A DNA stretch of 17,122 nucleotides from JBEKDJ01 sp050014415. GTDB taxonomy: Bacteria > Desulfobacterota > BSN033 > UBA1163. The first letter of the stretch is position 1; every line of letters begins with the position of its first letter. A model generated the notes under the pieces. It had not been told where the DNA came from. It did no database searches and saw only the letters and a program-made list of their open reading frames with translations. This document shows positions 1 to 7,024 of this stretch, piece after piece. Location: contig JBEKDJ010000076.1 of assembly GCA_050014415.1 (NCBI GenBank), positions 1 through 17,122 of the forward strand. Direction: 5' to 3'. The position numbers and the translations under genes are program-made.

Positions 1-75
1 CTTACAATGAATCCAAATGCCGCCGTCAAAGAAGATTTGACACAGTTTCTTGAGGCTTTGAAAAAAGCTGCTTGA
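1..75 (+). CDS. C-terminal end of an unidentified protein (partial)
   Basis: The reading frame is open from base 1 to a TGA at 73-75 and gives 24 residues ending in EALKKAA. The rest lies outside the window. The residues are charged and helix-like, as at the end of many soluble proteins, but too few to name a family. It reads in the same direction as the transposase that follows 58 bases later. A perfect 10-bp palindrome (AGTTTAAACT, 76-85) begins right after the stop. It could equally be a chance open stretch. Confidence 0.4.
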   Translation, partial: LTMNPNAAVKEDLTQFLEALKKAA

Positions 76-133
76 AGTTTAAACTACTGATTTCAGATTT
101 CTTACGCAACGTTAAGGTTGATATAGGGGTTTC

Positions 134-1075
134 ATGAGTCGGTCGCTGAGAATAGAATATCCTGGCGCTTTTTATCACGTCACTGCCCGCGGCAATGAAC
201 GAAAAGCCATTTTCAGAGCGAAAGAAAATTATGAAAAGTTTATTGATTATCTTGAGTCAGCGACCCAAAGATATGGAGCGCAAATACATTGTTTCTGCCT
301 TATGCCCAACCACTATCACCTCCTTTTAGAGACCCCTCGGGGGAATCTTCATACAATTCTGCATCACTTGAATACGAGTTATACGAACTATTTCAATGCG
401 AAGACCAGACGGGCGGGACATCTTCTTCAAGGGCGATATCACGCTATTTTGGTGGAGAAGGATAGTTATGCTTTGGAGCTATCTCGGTATATTCATCTCA
501 ATCCGGTTAGGGCTCGGTTAGTTAGTGATCCTTCGAGGTATGCCTGGAGCAGCTATTCTGCTTATGTAGGGATGGGAAAAGGTTGGGAATGGTTAGAGAA
601 GGGATTTATATTGAACCAGATAAGCACTGAGGAGAGAAGAGCTCAGAGAAGGTACGGAAAATATGTGAAGGAGGGTGGGGAGCGGAAGATGGAGCACCCC
701 TTGGAGGAAGTAGTAGGCTCAATAGTATTAGGATCGGAGAGATTCATTGAATGGGTGAGAGCAAGATGGATTGAAAAGAAGGAGATTAGTCGGGACATTC
801 CAGCTTTGAGAAGGCTTGCTCGGTGGCCTGATCTATCGACGATATTGAAACAGACGGAGAAGGTTTTCGGAAGTGGGACAGCAGGGTCGAGGCAGGTAGC
901 CCTTTATCTTTCGCATCGGCTCAGTGGGGTTTCGTTGCGTGAGATTGGAAAATTCTTTGGAGAGATAGGACCTTCAGCAGTTACCCAGAATACTCGAAGG
1001 TTGGGAGATCGTCTGGCAGAAGATAGAGGATTGTCCAAGAGGGTCGATAAGCTGATGAAAGCGTTAAGTGAATAG
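134..1075 (+). CDS. REP-associated tyrosine transposase (RAYT, Y1/HUH family) with DnaA-like C-terminal domain
   Basis: This is a single-strand DNA transposase of the Y1_Tnp/TnpA_REP family, which cuts and joins at REP palindromes. Residues 1-145 carry the family fold: the start IEYPGAFYHVTARGN, the HUH metal-binding pair H60-Y-H62 in MPNHYHLLLE, and the GRYHAILV and SRYIHLNPVRA motifs. Y119 in the last is the likely nucleophile by analogy with the E. coli RAYT. Residues about 225-312 form a second part resembling DnaA domain IV, the DnaA-box-binding helix-turn-helix; the stretch RQVALYLSHRLSGVSLREIG is the clearest match. At 313 residues it is longer than minimal RAYTs because of this tail. 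An AGGGG motif lies a few bases before the ATG. No IS-type ends are seen, as expected for these single-copy, domesticated-looking genes. An inverted repeat starts at its stop codon and may be a substrate. The family call is firm; the role of the tail is inferred. Confidence 0.93.
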   Translation: MSRSLRIEYPGAFYHVTARGNERKAIFRAKENYEKFIDYLESATQRYGAQIHCFCLMPNHYHLLLETPRGNLHTILHHLNTSYTNYFNAKTRRAGHLLQGRYHAILVEKDSYALELSRYIHLNPVRARLVSDPSRYAWSSYSAYVGMGKGWEWLEKGFILNQISTEERRAQRRYGKYVKEGGERKMEHPLEEVVGSIVLGSERFIEWVRARWIEKKEISRDIPALRRLARWPDLSTILKQTEKVFGSGTAGSRQVALYLSHRLSGVSLREIGKFFGEIGPSAVTQNTRRLGDRLAEDRGLSKRVDKLMKALSE

Positions 1076-1140
1076 TGTAGACACGACACCGACACCTCGA
1101 TGGAAACTTCATATCTAGGATTTTGTCGGTGATGACACTA
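1073..1140. repeat. Inverted repeat with GACAC motifs at the end of the transposase gene
   Basis: TAGTGT (1073-1078, including the stop codon) and CACCGACA (1087-1094) are matched in inverse by TGTCGGTG (1124-1131) and ACACTA (1135-1140). The left arm also holds a small palindrome GTGTAGACAC and three GACAC units at 1080-1095. The centre is about 29 bases of AT-rich DNA. Its position fits a REP-like target or end of the RAYT, and it could also fold in the transcript. No second copy is visible in this window, so a repeat family is not shown. Confidence 0.55.
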
Positions 1141-1165
1141 TGCAAATAAACAGGAGGAACGATAG

Positions 1166-2716
1166 ATGAGTATTCAGAAAAACCCAATTGTGGAGATTAA
1201 AACCGGAAGGATCGAGGGTAGGATTGAAAACGGTCTGAGTGTTTTTAAGGGAGTGCCTTATGCCGTTCCACCTGTGGGAGAACTCCGATGGCTGCCTCCC
1301 CAACCACTTAAACCGTGGGAAGGAGTGCGACCGGCCAAAGATTTCGGGACGATTGCTCCGCAGAATTTGATGCAAGGGCCGGGAATGCCAGATATACCGG
1401 GCTTTGCCGAAGAGGAAGAACCTCAAAGTGAGGACTGCTTATTTTTAAATGTCTGGACTCCAGGAATAGATCATGCTAAGCGACCGGTTATGGTCTGGAT
1501 TCACGGCGGGGCATTTTCTATTGGCTCCGGTTCACAATCGATGTTCCGTGGCGGTAGACTGGCTTCCCATGGGAATATCGTACTGGTCACGATTAATTAC
1601 CGCTTAGGTGTTCTGGGCTTTTTGAATCTGAATGAGCTCACTAAAGGCAAGATTCCCGCCACCGGCAACGAAGGGCTCCTGGATCAGGTTGCAGCCCTCG
1701 AATGGGTGAGAGATAATATAGCGGCCTTCGGCGGTGATCCCAATAATATCACCATTTTCGGCGAATCAGCCGGTGGTATGAGTGTCGGCTGCCTGATGAA
1801 CCTGCCCAGAGCCCGTGGACTTTTCCATAAAGCTATTATTGAAAGCGCAGTGGGTGATATGGCCAGACCCCTGGCGCCATCTGTCAAGATTACGGAAGAA
1901 TTTCTAAGAATAATAGGAATACAGGCAAATGATGTGGCGGCTCTAAGAGCACTTCCGGTCGCAAAACTTCTCCATGCCCAGCAAGAAACGGCAATAAAAA
2001 CAGGTCAGGGAATGGCCCCCGCGATACCAGTAGTTGACGGAATAATCATGCCCAAAATGCCGCTTGAGTCTTTCGAGGCGGGTTTAGCAACTAGAGTTCC
2101 GACTCTGATAGGTTCGAACCTTGAGGAAGAGAAATTTTTCGCCATGATGAATCCATCTTCTAGAAACTTGGACGAAACGGGTTTAACTAAAACTGCTGAA
2201 CGCTATGTTTCGGCTAAGGATGTTCACAGATTAATCGAGACCTACCGGAATGCACGGGCTAAACGGGGAGAGCTAACCACTCCGTTCGAGATTTTCTCGG
2301 CCATGAATACCGATGTGATGTTTCGTAAGGTAGCTTTAAGGGTGGCTGAAGCCCAGTGCAAACATGCTCCGGCCAGTTATAATTACCTGTTTACCTGGAA
2401 ATCGCCAGCGGCCGGTGGGGCTTTGGGTGCATGCCATGCCCTGGAAATAGGATTTATTTTCGGTACTTATGATGCCCTCTTCTGCGGTAGCGGACCTGAT
2501 GCCGACAAGCTGGCCGGACAGATGCAGGATGCTTGGGTAGCTTTTGCTCGCACCGGAAACCCCAGTTGTAAAAGCTTGGGTACCTGGCCGCAATATTGTG
2601 AGCAAAGACAAACGATGATCTTAGATAAGGATTCTCACGTTGAAAAGGCTGCGTATGAACAAGAGCGTCATGTCTGGGATATCATTGGTCAAGTAAAAAT
2701 GGGATATATGCCATAG
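1166..2716 (+). CDS. Carboxylesterase type B (para-nitrobenzyl esterase-like)
   Basis: This alpha/beta hydrolase of the carboxylesterase/lipase (PF00135) family is predicted to hydrolyse carboxylic esters. It runs 516 residues, the usual length. Visible motifs are FKGVPYAVPPVGELRW near residues 27-42, the type-B signature SEDCLFLNVW (88-97), the oxyanion-hole HGGAF (113-117) and the nucleophile elbow GESAGG with Ser201. A probable acid is Glu321 in GSNLEEE, and the probable histidine is His424 in GACHALEIGFIFG, so the triad looks complete. No signal peptide is seen, which suggests a cytoplasmic enzyme. AGGAGG at 1152-1157 lies 8 bases before the ATG and fixes the start. It stands 90 bases after the transposase and 48 before the DUF1161 gene, and may be transcribed with the latter. 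The natural substrate cannot be read from sequence. Confidence 0.95.
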   Translation: MSIQKNPIVEIKTGRIEGRIENGLSVFKGVPYAVPPVGELRWLPPQPLKPWEGVRPAKDFGTIAPQNLMQGPGMPDIPGFAEEEEPQSEDCLFLNVWTPGIDHAKRPVMVWIHGGAFSIGSGSQSMFRGGRLASHGNIVLVTINYRLGVLGFLNLNELTKGKIPATGNEGLLDQVAALEWVRDNIAAFGGDPNNITIFGESAGGMSVGCLMNLPRARGLFHKAIIESAVGDMARPLAPSVKITEEFLRIIGIQANDVAALRALPVAKLLHAQQETAIKTGQGMAPAIPVVDGIIMPKMPLESFEAGLATRVPTLIGSNLEEEKFFAMMNPSSRNLDETGLTKTAERYVSAKDVHRLIETYRNARAKRGELTTPFEIFSAMNTDVMFRKVALRVAEAQCKHAPASYNYLFTWKSPAAGGALGACHALEIGFIFGTYDALFCGSGPDADKLAGQMQDAWVAFARTGNPSCKSLGTWPQYCEQRQTMILDKDSHVEKAAYEQERHVWDIIGQVKMGYMP

Positions 2717-2764
2717 AGATTTTCTCCCACAACAGGCCATTAGGTCATAAGAAGGAGGTAAGGC

Positions 2765-3004
2765 ATGAAACGGATCATTCTTTCTCTCGTATTGGTGACG
2801 GCATTTAGCTGCACATCGGCTTTCGCCCAGATCAAATCTTGTGAAGAACTAAAGACGGAAATTGAAGCGAAGTTGAAGGCAAAGGGTGTGGAGGGATACA
2901 CGCTTGAGATTATACCGACAGATCAGGTTAAGGATCAAAAGATAATTGGCTCCTGTGAGGGTGGCACAAAGAAAATTTCATACTCCCGCACTACAGGGAA
3001 ATAG
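2765..3004 (+). CDS. Small exported DUF1161 family protein
   Basis: The 79-residue product opens with a classical signal peptide: a basic MKR, a hydrophobic core to about residue 19, and a likely cleavage after AFA (21). The mature part matches DUF1161, a family of small periplasmic proteins of unknown function found in proteobacteria. Key segments are SCEELKTEIEAKLKAKGVEG, YTLEIIP and IIGSCEGGTKKISYSR. Two cysteines of the mature part (C26 and C64) probably form a disulfide. GGAGG ends about 6 bases before the ATG. It follows the esterase in the same direction. The family call is good; no specific function can be given. Confidence 0.9.
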   Translation: MKRIILSLVLVTAFSCTSAFAQIKSCEELKTEIEAKLKAKGVEGYTLEIIPTDQVKDQKIIGSCEGGTKKISYSRTTGK

Positions 3005-3162
3005 CTCAAACGGGGCTATGCTTAGTGTCCGATAGGTCCCATTCCTAACCAGAATATCAACCTGACACGCATTAGAAGAGGTATGATTTTGGCATGGTTG
3101 GTTGCCCGCATCGGTTATGTAAATCGTTATAAGAAAAAATGGAAAAAAGAAGGGCGGATAAA

Positions 3163-3603
3163 ATGCAGAAATCTGAGCGGCTATTGGACCGGGATGTCAC
3201 TCCGACTTCGAGATCGATTCAAGATATCCTTGGAAAAAGGAACTTTTCTGCCTGGGAGAAAATCAAGGATTATCTAGGTCATGCGTATGAAATAGAACCT
3301 GACTTGCAGTTCTATGGGAAGAAATATGGCTGGTGCTATAAATACAGGAAGGTCAGCAAGACCTTATGTTGTCTCTTCCCGGAGAAAGGATCATTTACTG
3401 CTTTGATCACTCTTGGCAGAAAAGAATTGGAAAAATTGAATCCAGATTTTTCAAAGTTATCTCCAGAAACACAACAAGTAATAAACAAAGCTCATCCATA
3501 CCACGATGGGAAATGGCTTTGGATAAGGTTGCCGGATATTGGGAACATCAAAGATGTCAAAAGACTCTTAAGTGTAAAACGCAAACCTAAGGTGATAATA
3601 TAA
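3163..3603 (+). CDS. DUF3788 family protein
   Basis: The product matches DUF3788, small soluble proteins of unknown function related in fold to DUF1801-type proteins. Typical segments are LLDRDVTPT near the start, WEKIKDYL, FYGKKYGWCYKYRK, the strand run LCCLFPEKGSFTALITLG, and the end with KWLWIRLPDIGNIKDVKRLL. I chose ATG 3163 (146 residues) because AAGGGCGG lies just before it; an in-frame ATG at 3139 would add 8 lysine/arginine-rich residues but has no visible Shine-Dalgarno sequence. There is no signal peptide or membrane segment. About 158 bases without another convincing gene separate it from the DUF1161 gene, with only a weak ATAGC/GCTAT hairpin just after that gene. No function can be assigned from context. 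Confidence 0.85.
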   Translation: MQKSERLLDRDVTPTSRSIQDILGKRNFSAWEKIKDYLGHAYEIEPDLQFYGKKYGWCYKYRKVSKTLCCLFPEKGSFTALITLGRKELEKLNPDFSKLSPETQQVINKAHPYHDGKWLWIRLPDIGNIKDVKRLLSVKRKPKVII

Positions 3604-3666
3604 TCTCCTGATCGATGGACTCGATATAGATTTGGATTTTCATATTAAACGGTTTGAGAAATGTGA

Positions 3667-4116
3667 ATGAATGCCAAATACTTAAAGCTTTTAGTAAATT
3701 TATACCCACCGTATTGGGGGACGGGAATTACCGTTAGAAGCATTTCTCCGGATTATAGAGAGATATGGGTACAGATGAAAATGAGGTGGTACAACCGTAA
3801 TTATGTTAGAAGTCATTTCGGCGGATCTTTATATGCAATGACAGATCCTTTCTTTATGTTGATGTTGATACACATTTTAGGAAAGGAGTTTGTTGTTTGG
3901 GATAAAGCAGCTCATATTGATTTTATCAAACCAAGTCGAGGAACTGTCGCTGCGAGATTCTTGATAAAAGAGGAACAAATCAAACAAATAATTGATAACA
4001 CTTCGGGTGGTCGAAAATACTTTCCCGAGTTTTCGGTTGATATTGAGAATGAGGCAGGAGAGAAGGTGGCGCATGTGGTAAAAACTTTGTATATAAGGAA
4101 AAGAAGTATGAAATAG
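3667..4116 (+). CDS. DUF4442 hotdog-fold protein (acyl-CoA thioesterase-like)
   Basis: The 149-residue product fits DUF4442, a hotdog-fold family related to PaaI-type thioesterases that would cleave or bind acyl-CoA. The central helix signature is SHFGGSLYAMTDPFFMLML, with H50 and D60 where such proteins carry conserved or active-site residues. It is followed by strands VVWDKAAHIDFIKPSRGTVAARF and a C-terminal EKVAHVVKTLYIRK strand. The length is typical of a single hotdog domain. The Shine-Dalgarno sequence is weak (TTTGAGAA a few bases before the ATG) and the start was chosen as the first in-frame ATG. It lies 63 bases after the DUF3788 gene in the same direction. The substrate is unknown. 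Confidence 0.85.
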   Translation: MNAKYLKLLVNLYPPYWGTGITVRSISPDYREIWVQMKMRWYNRNYVRSHFGGSLYAMTDPFFMLMLIHILGKEFVVWDKAAHIDFIKPSRGTVAARFLIKEEQIKQIIDNTSGGRKYFPEFSVDIENEAGEKVAHVVKTLYIRKRSMK

Positions 4117-4350
4117 TAGTTTGAAAAACAGTATAACCTTCTGTTGCAGGGGCCGTACGATTCTCGTGCATGGAGTATGAGTGAACATATCCCAATTGGG
4201 TAAATAGGCATAGCAGCGGGAGAAGATCATCAAAATAAGAAATGGTGTCACGAATCGCAGTAGTCTCGATGAGAGAATGATCATTTTCTATATTTGATCC
4301 AGCAGATGAAGTGGTTCTTAAGAAAGTGACTTTTTCTAGAGGCTCGTTGA
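4117..4350 (+). other. Non-coding gap with three 10-bp palindromes
   Basis: No credible gene is seen here; the open frames on the other strand lack family features. The gap contains three perfect 10-bp palindromes: CCCAATTGGG (4191-4200), AATGATCATT (4276-4285) and TTCTTAAGAA (4315-4324). These could be operator half-site pairs upstream of the PanB-like gene. I could not pick out a convincing -35/-10 pair. Confidence 0.4.
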
Positions 4351-4365
4351 GCGGGAGAAAATACG
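4351..4365 (+). promoter_or_regulatory. Shine-Dalgarno sequence followed by an ACG codon at the start of the PanB-like gene
   Basis: GCGGGAG (4351-4357) is followed after 5 bases by ACG (4363-4365), the normal spacing for translation initiation. The frame from this ACG is the PanB-like frame and supplies the family's missing N-terminal strand. An in-frame TGA at 4348 rules out a start further upstream, and no ATG, GTG or TTG lies in frame before 4420. Either ACG is used as a rare start, or a former ATG has mutated or been misread. Confidence 0.55.
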
Positions 4366-5202
4366 AAAAAGAACATTCAGTACCTACTTAACAAGAAAGA
4401 GAAAAAAGAAAGAATCACTATGCTTTCCTGCTATGACTATCCAACGACTTTGTGGGCAGAAGAGGCGGATGTTGATATTGTTTTGGTTGGTGATAGTGTT
4501 GGCGTGAAAATGCTTGGTTACGAGAATCCCGGGCAGGTTACCATGGATGACATGTTGCACCATCTTAAGGCAGTGCAACGAGGTGTTAAAGATGCCTACC
4601 TGATTGCAGATCTGCCTATATCCTCTTGCATGAATCACGAACGGATGCTCGAAGATTCCAGGAGCTTTATTGATCAGGGCGCTGATGCCGTGAAAATTGA
4701 AACTTTTGATATTCGAATGGTAGAGCACCTAACGCACAATCAGATTGACGTATGTGCCGATATTATTTACCCATTTTTCCTTTCACGTTTTGAAGCAACC
4801 GGGCCAAATGACGTGGACCCGCTTGTTGAATTTGTTCAGATTGCAATCAAGCTTCAAAAAGTTGGAGTTACGATGATGGTACTTACCTTGGTTCCTGAAG
4901 AAGTAGCAAAGACCATTACCGAGATTTTGGAGGTTCCGACTATTGGTATTGGATCGGGGAAATATACTGATGGTCAAGTATTAATTGCTGTAGAGATGTT
5001 GGGAATCTGTAATGCCATGGGCAACGGCATCTACAATCATAAATATGATGATTTTGCTGAGAGAGGTTGTGATGCTATTAAGAGATTCGTCAGTGAAGCT
5101 GCAAAGGGTGAATTCCCAAGAGCGGAAAATTGCAAAAACCTTGAAGAAACCCATTATGCGAAATTCATAAGAAGACTCAAGGAAAAAGTGAAGAGTGCCT
5201 AA
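4363..5202 (+). CDS. Divergent PanB-like protein (3-methyl-2-oxobutanoate hydroxymethyltransferase family)
   Basis: The protein belongs to the PanB/PEP-mutase-like TIM-barrel family; true PanB makes ketopantoate for pantothenate and CoA. Numbered from ATG 4420 (260 residues), it keeps CYDYPT (4-9), LVGDSVG (22-28), GYENPGQVTMDDM (33-45), ADLP (63-66), VKIE (91-94) and GIGSGKYTDGQVL (176-188). The GHLGLTPQ block is replaced by ADIIYPFF, with Asp114 where E. coli has His136. The LECVP segment reads LTLVP, with Thr156 at the catalytic-base Glu181. It may therefore do different chemistry. Starting at ACG 4363 gives 279 residues, the family's usual length, and restores the stretch IQYLLNKKEKKERIT that matches PanB N-termini; ATG 4420 would remove the first strand. 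The PPC/DUF296 gene follows after 23 bases, probably in one transcript. Family is sure, start and activity are not. Confidence 0.85.
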   Translation, partial: TKKNIQYLLNKKEKKERITMLSCYDYPTTLWAEEADVDIVLVGDSVGVKMLGYENPGQVTMDDMLHHLKAVQRGVKDAYLIADLPISSCMNHERMLEDSRSFIDQGADAVKIETFDIRMVEHLTHNQIDVCADIIYPFFLSRFEATGPNDVDPLVEFVQIAIKLQKVGVTMMVLTLVPEEVAKTITEILEVPTIGIGSGKYTDGQVLIAVEMLGICNAMGNGIYNHKYDDFAERGCDAIKRFVSEAAKGEFPRAENCKNLEETHYAKFIRRLKEKVKSA

Positions 5203-5225
5203 TAGAATAGAAAGCGAGGAGAGAC

Positions 5226-5663
5226 ATGGCTATTATGAGAAAGGTTAAAACAAGAGAGCTGCTCATGGGCAAACTAAGTCACGGGGGTGACTTACTGGAA
5301 GAAATCACCGATATCTGCCGAAAAGAAAACATCCGGCTTGGGCGTGTCGAGGCGTTGGGTGCAGTTCAGAGGGCTCGTCTTGGATTTTACAACCAGCAAA
5401 CGCACGAGTACCAATTCTTTGTGGTTGATCAGCCGCTTGAGATCACTAAGCTTGCGGGTAACGTTTCGCTCAAGGATGGCCATCCCTTTGTCCATGCACA
5501 CGTCACGCTGGCTGACAAGGCAGGAAATGCCTATGGCGGCCATCTCGCAGCAGGAACAGTGGTTTTCGCATGTGAGTTTGTACTTGAAGCCTTTGATGGA
5601 CCAATTCTTGAGAGGGATTTTGACGAGGTAACTGGCTTGTCTTTGTGGACAATATCGGAATAA
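5226..5663 (+). CDS. PPC/DUF296 domain protein
   Basis: The 145-residue product is a single PPC (plants and prokaryotes conserved, DUF296) domain. In plants this domain sits in AT-hook proteins. The prokaryotic stand-alone forms are small trimers of uncertain function, often with a bound metal. Visible signatures are HGGDLLEEITDICRKENI, GAVQRARLGFYN, and the core PFVHAHVTLADKAGNAYGGH with H90, H92 and H106 as the probable zinc-binding trio. The end is FACEFVLEAFDG. A GAGGAG run ends 4-6 bases before the ATG. A second ATG three codons on is possible but less well placed. It follows the PanB-like gene by 23 bases, so the two are probably co-expressed, which may hint at a shared small-molecule pathway. 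No DNA-binding AT-hook is present. Confidence 0.92.
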   Translation: MAIMRKVKTRELLMGKLSHGGDLLEEITDICRKENIRLGRVEALGAVQRARLGFYNQQTHEYQFFVVDQPLEITKLAGNVSLKDGHPFVHAHVTLADKAGNAYGGHLAAGTVVFACEFVLEAFDGPILERDFDEVTGLSLWTISE

Positions 5664-5750
5664 AGGGGACCTTCTCTTTCAGCTAAATGTTTAGGATTCT
5701 AGCCCACCAATTTGATTTGCTTCCTTTTAAACCTTAGAATTATCTACAAT

Positions 5751-6023
5751 ATGGTTTCGCTCATCATTCAGACGAGATACGAAGCCCCTACCACCACACC
5801 AACATTGGATGATATCCTCGGTCAGACCTGCCGACCTTCTGAGGTCATCGTGATTGATTCTGGCTCCACAGATGGCACCCTGGAGATCATGTCAGATTAT
5901 ATGGTTCGACGATATTGGCAGGGATTACGAGCACTTGTTGGCCTGCATTTTGCATATTTTCGACATCGGAGTTATCAAGGTTGCTCATGGTACCGATCCA
6001 GACTCTCTACCACCCGGGATTGA
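5751..6023 (+). pseudogene. Truncated family 2 glycosyltransferase (N-terminal remnant)
   Basis: From ATG 5751 the first 50 or so residues match the start of GT2 (GT-A fold) glycosyltransferases: VSLIIQTRYEA, then TLDDILGQ, then PSEVIVIDSGSTDGTLEI. The latter is the nucleotide-binding strand-loop. Similarity stops near base 5900. The rest of the frame, to a TGA at 6021-6023, reads as unrelated residues and overlaps the hydrolase gene in another frame. The whole acceptor half and the DxD region are missing. The start has no clear Shine-Dalgarno sequence. I read this as the left stump of a gene broken by the block that follows. A small chance remains that a short hybrid peptide is made. Confidence 0.7.
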
Positions 6024-7024
6024 GCTGCGGCCGATTACACCGTCGTATGCTAGCTGCTCGCCTACTCCTACGAAACTTGGGGATAACGCCTCGGAGGATA
6101 TATCCTGAACGCTGTCATACATCCCAAGGCCATCCGTATGACCTGTACAAGCCCTCACGGCTGGTGCATCACACACTGTTGATGGTCTATGGCTTCACGT
6201 TGGCCGGAGAAAAGGAATTTCGTTTGGTCCGGTTTGCCCAGACCTTCGCCGCTGCCGGTTTTCGAGTGGTGGTTCCCGATTTACCGGGGTTGAAATCATT
6301 GGACCTAGTCATGGGCGACCTGGAACTGTTGATCAACATGATAACTTATCTGCATAGCGAGTCTGCTGGGTCTATAGGATTGATAGGGTTCAGTGTGGGC
6401 GGAGGAATTGCCCTTACTGCTGCGGCCAGTCCTATGCTTCGCGGCTATGTCGATCCCATTCTCCTATTCGGGTCTCATTACTCCCTTCCTGACCTCTGGG
6501 CTGGTATGCGGAAAACCGAAGGAGGTATTCCAAAAAGCAAAGATGCATGGGACGATTTCATCTGGTGGCAATTCGTGCTGGCATATCGCCAGCGACAGGC
6601 TATAGGTTTCAATGCTATAGAGGAGGCTGAGATTGTTGATCTATTAACGACTTATTGTTACAAAACTTCTCTGGAGCGGAAGCGAGAAGCCTATGAGCGG
6701 TTAGTGCAACCTCACGGGTTGCTAGACACGCGATGCGAGGAGATGGATTCGGATGTTATGGAATGTCTCTCACCCCGCGGGAAGTTGGGGATGCTACTGG
6801 CGCGAGTGCTAGTCCTTCACGATTCCCATGACCCTCTCATCCCTCCTTCGCAGTCACGGTCTATGCTAACCGAATTACAACAGCGCGGCATACCCCATGG
6901 CGAGCGGCTGGTGATCACGCCACTGCTTTCCCATGTGAGCCCGCGTGCTGTGCTTGGTTTGCCTGATCTTTTGGCCATACTCGACGTGGTTGGCGAGCTT
7001 CTTTCTGGTTCGAGCAGCGTATGA
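5987..7024 (+). CDS. Alpha/beta hydrolase (serine hydrolase, substrate unknown)
   Basis: The product has the alpha/beta-hydrolase order of motifs. Strand TLLMVYGFTLAGEKEF (about 63-78) gives the oxyanion region, AGFRVVVPDLPGL (90-102) is typical, GFSVGGG (134-140) holds the nucleophile Ser136, VLVLHDSHDPLIPP (274-287) the acid Asp282, and LLSHVSP (313-319) the His316. The triad is complete. There is no signal peptide or strong membrane span. The start is uncertain. ATG 5987 has AAGG seven bases upstream and gives 345 residues; ATG 6047 gives 325 and begins nearer to where family similarity seems to start. The frame is also open back to a TTG at 5915. Its stop overlaps the next gene's ATG (ATGA at 7021-7024), so the two are translationally coupled. 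The gene is richer in G+C than the genes to its left. Function beyond ester or amide hydrolysis is unknown. Confidence 0.87.
   Translation: MVPIQTLYHPGLSCGRLHRRMLAARLLLRNLGITPRRIYPERCHTSQGHPYDLYKPSRLVHHTLLMVYGFTLAGEKEFRLVRFAQTFAAAGFRVVVPDLPGLKSLDLVMGDLELLINMITYLHSESAGSIGLIGFSVGGGIALTAAASPMLRGYVDPILLFGSHYSLPDLWAGMRKTEGGIPKSKDAWDDFIWWQFVLAYRQRQAIGFNAIEEAEIVDLLTTYCYKTSLERKREAYERLVQPHGLLDTRCEEMDSDVMECLSPRGKLGMLLARVLVLHDSHDPLIPPSQSRSMLTELQQRGIPHGERLVITPLLSHVSPRAVLGLPDLLAILDVVGELLSGSSSV

Noticed and set aside
3083..3277. A 64-codon + strand frame starting before the DUF3788 gene
   Set aside because: It overlaps the better-supported DUF3788 frame, has no well-spaced ribosome-binding site and resembles no family; probably a shadow frame.
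3877..4284. Long minus-strand frames opposite the DUF4442 gene
   Set aside because: They are shadows of the real gene, with biased composition and no recognisable domain.
5854..6108. An 84-codon frame with protein-like residues around DDIGRDYEHLLACILHIFD
   Set aside because: It overlaps both the GT2 remnant and the hydrolase gene in a third frame, has no start signal, and I can name no family. It might be a leftover of a gene upstream of the hydrolase in its original place, but this is not supported.
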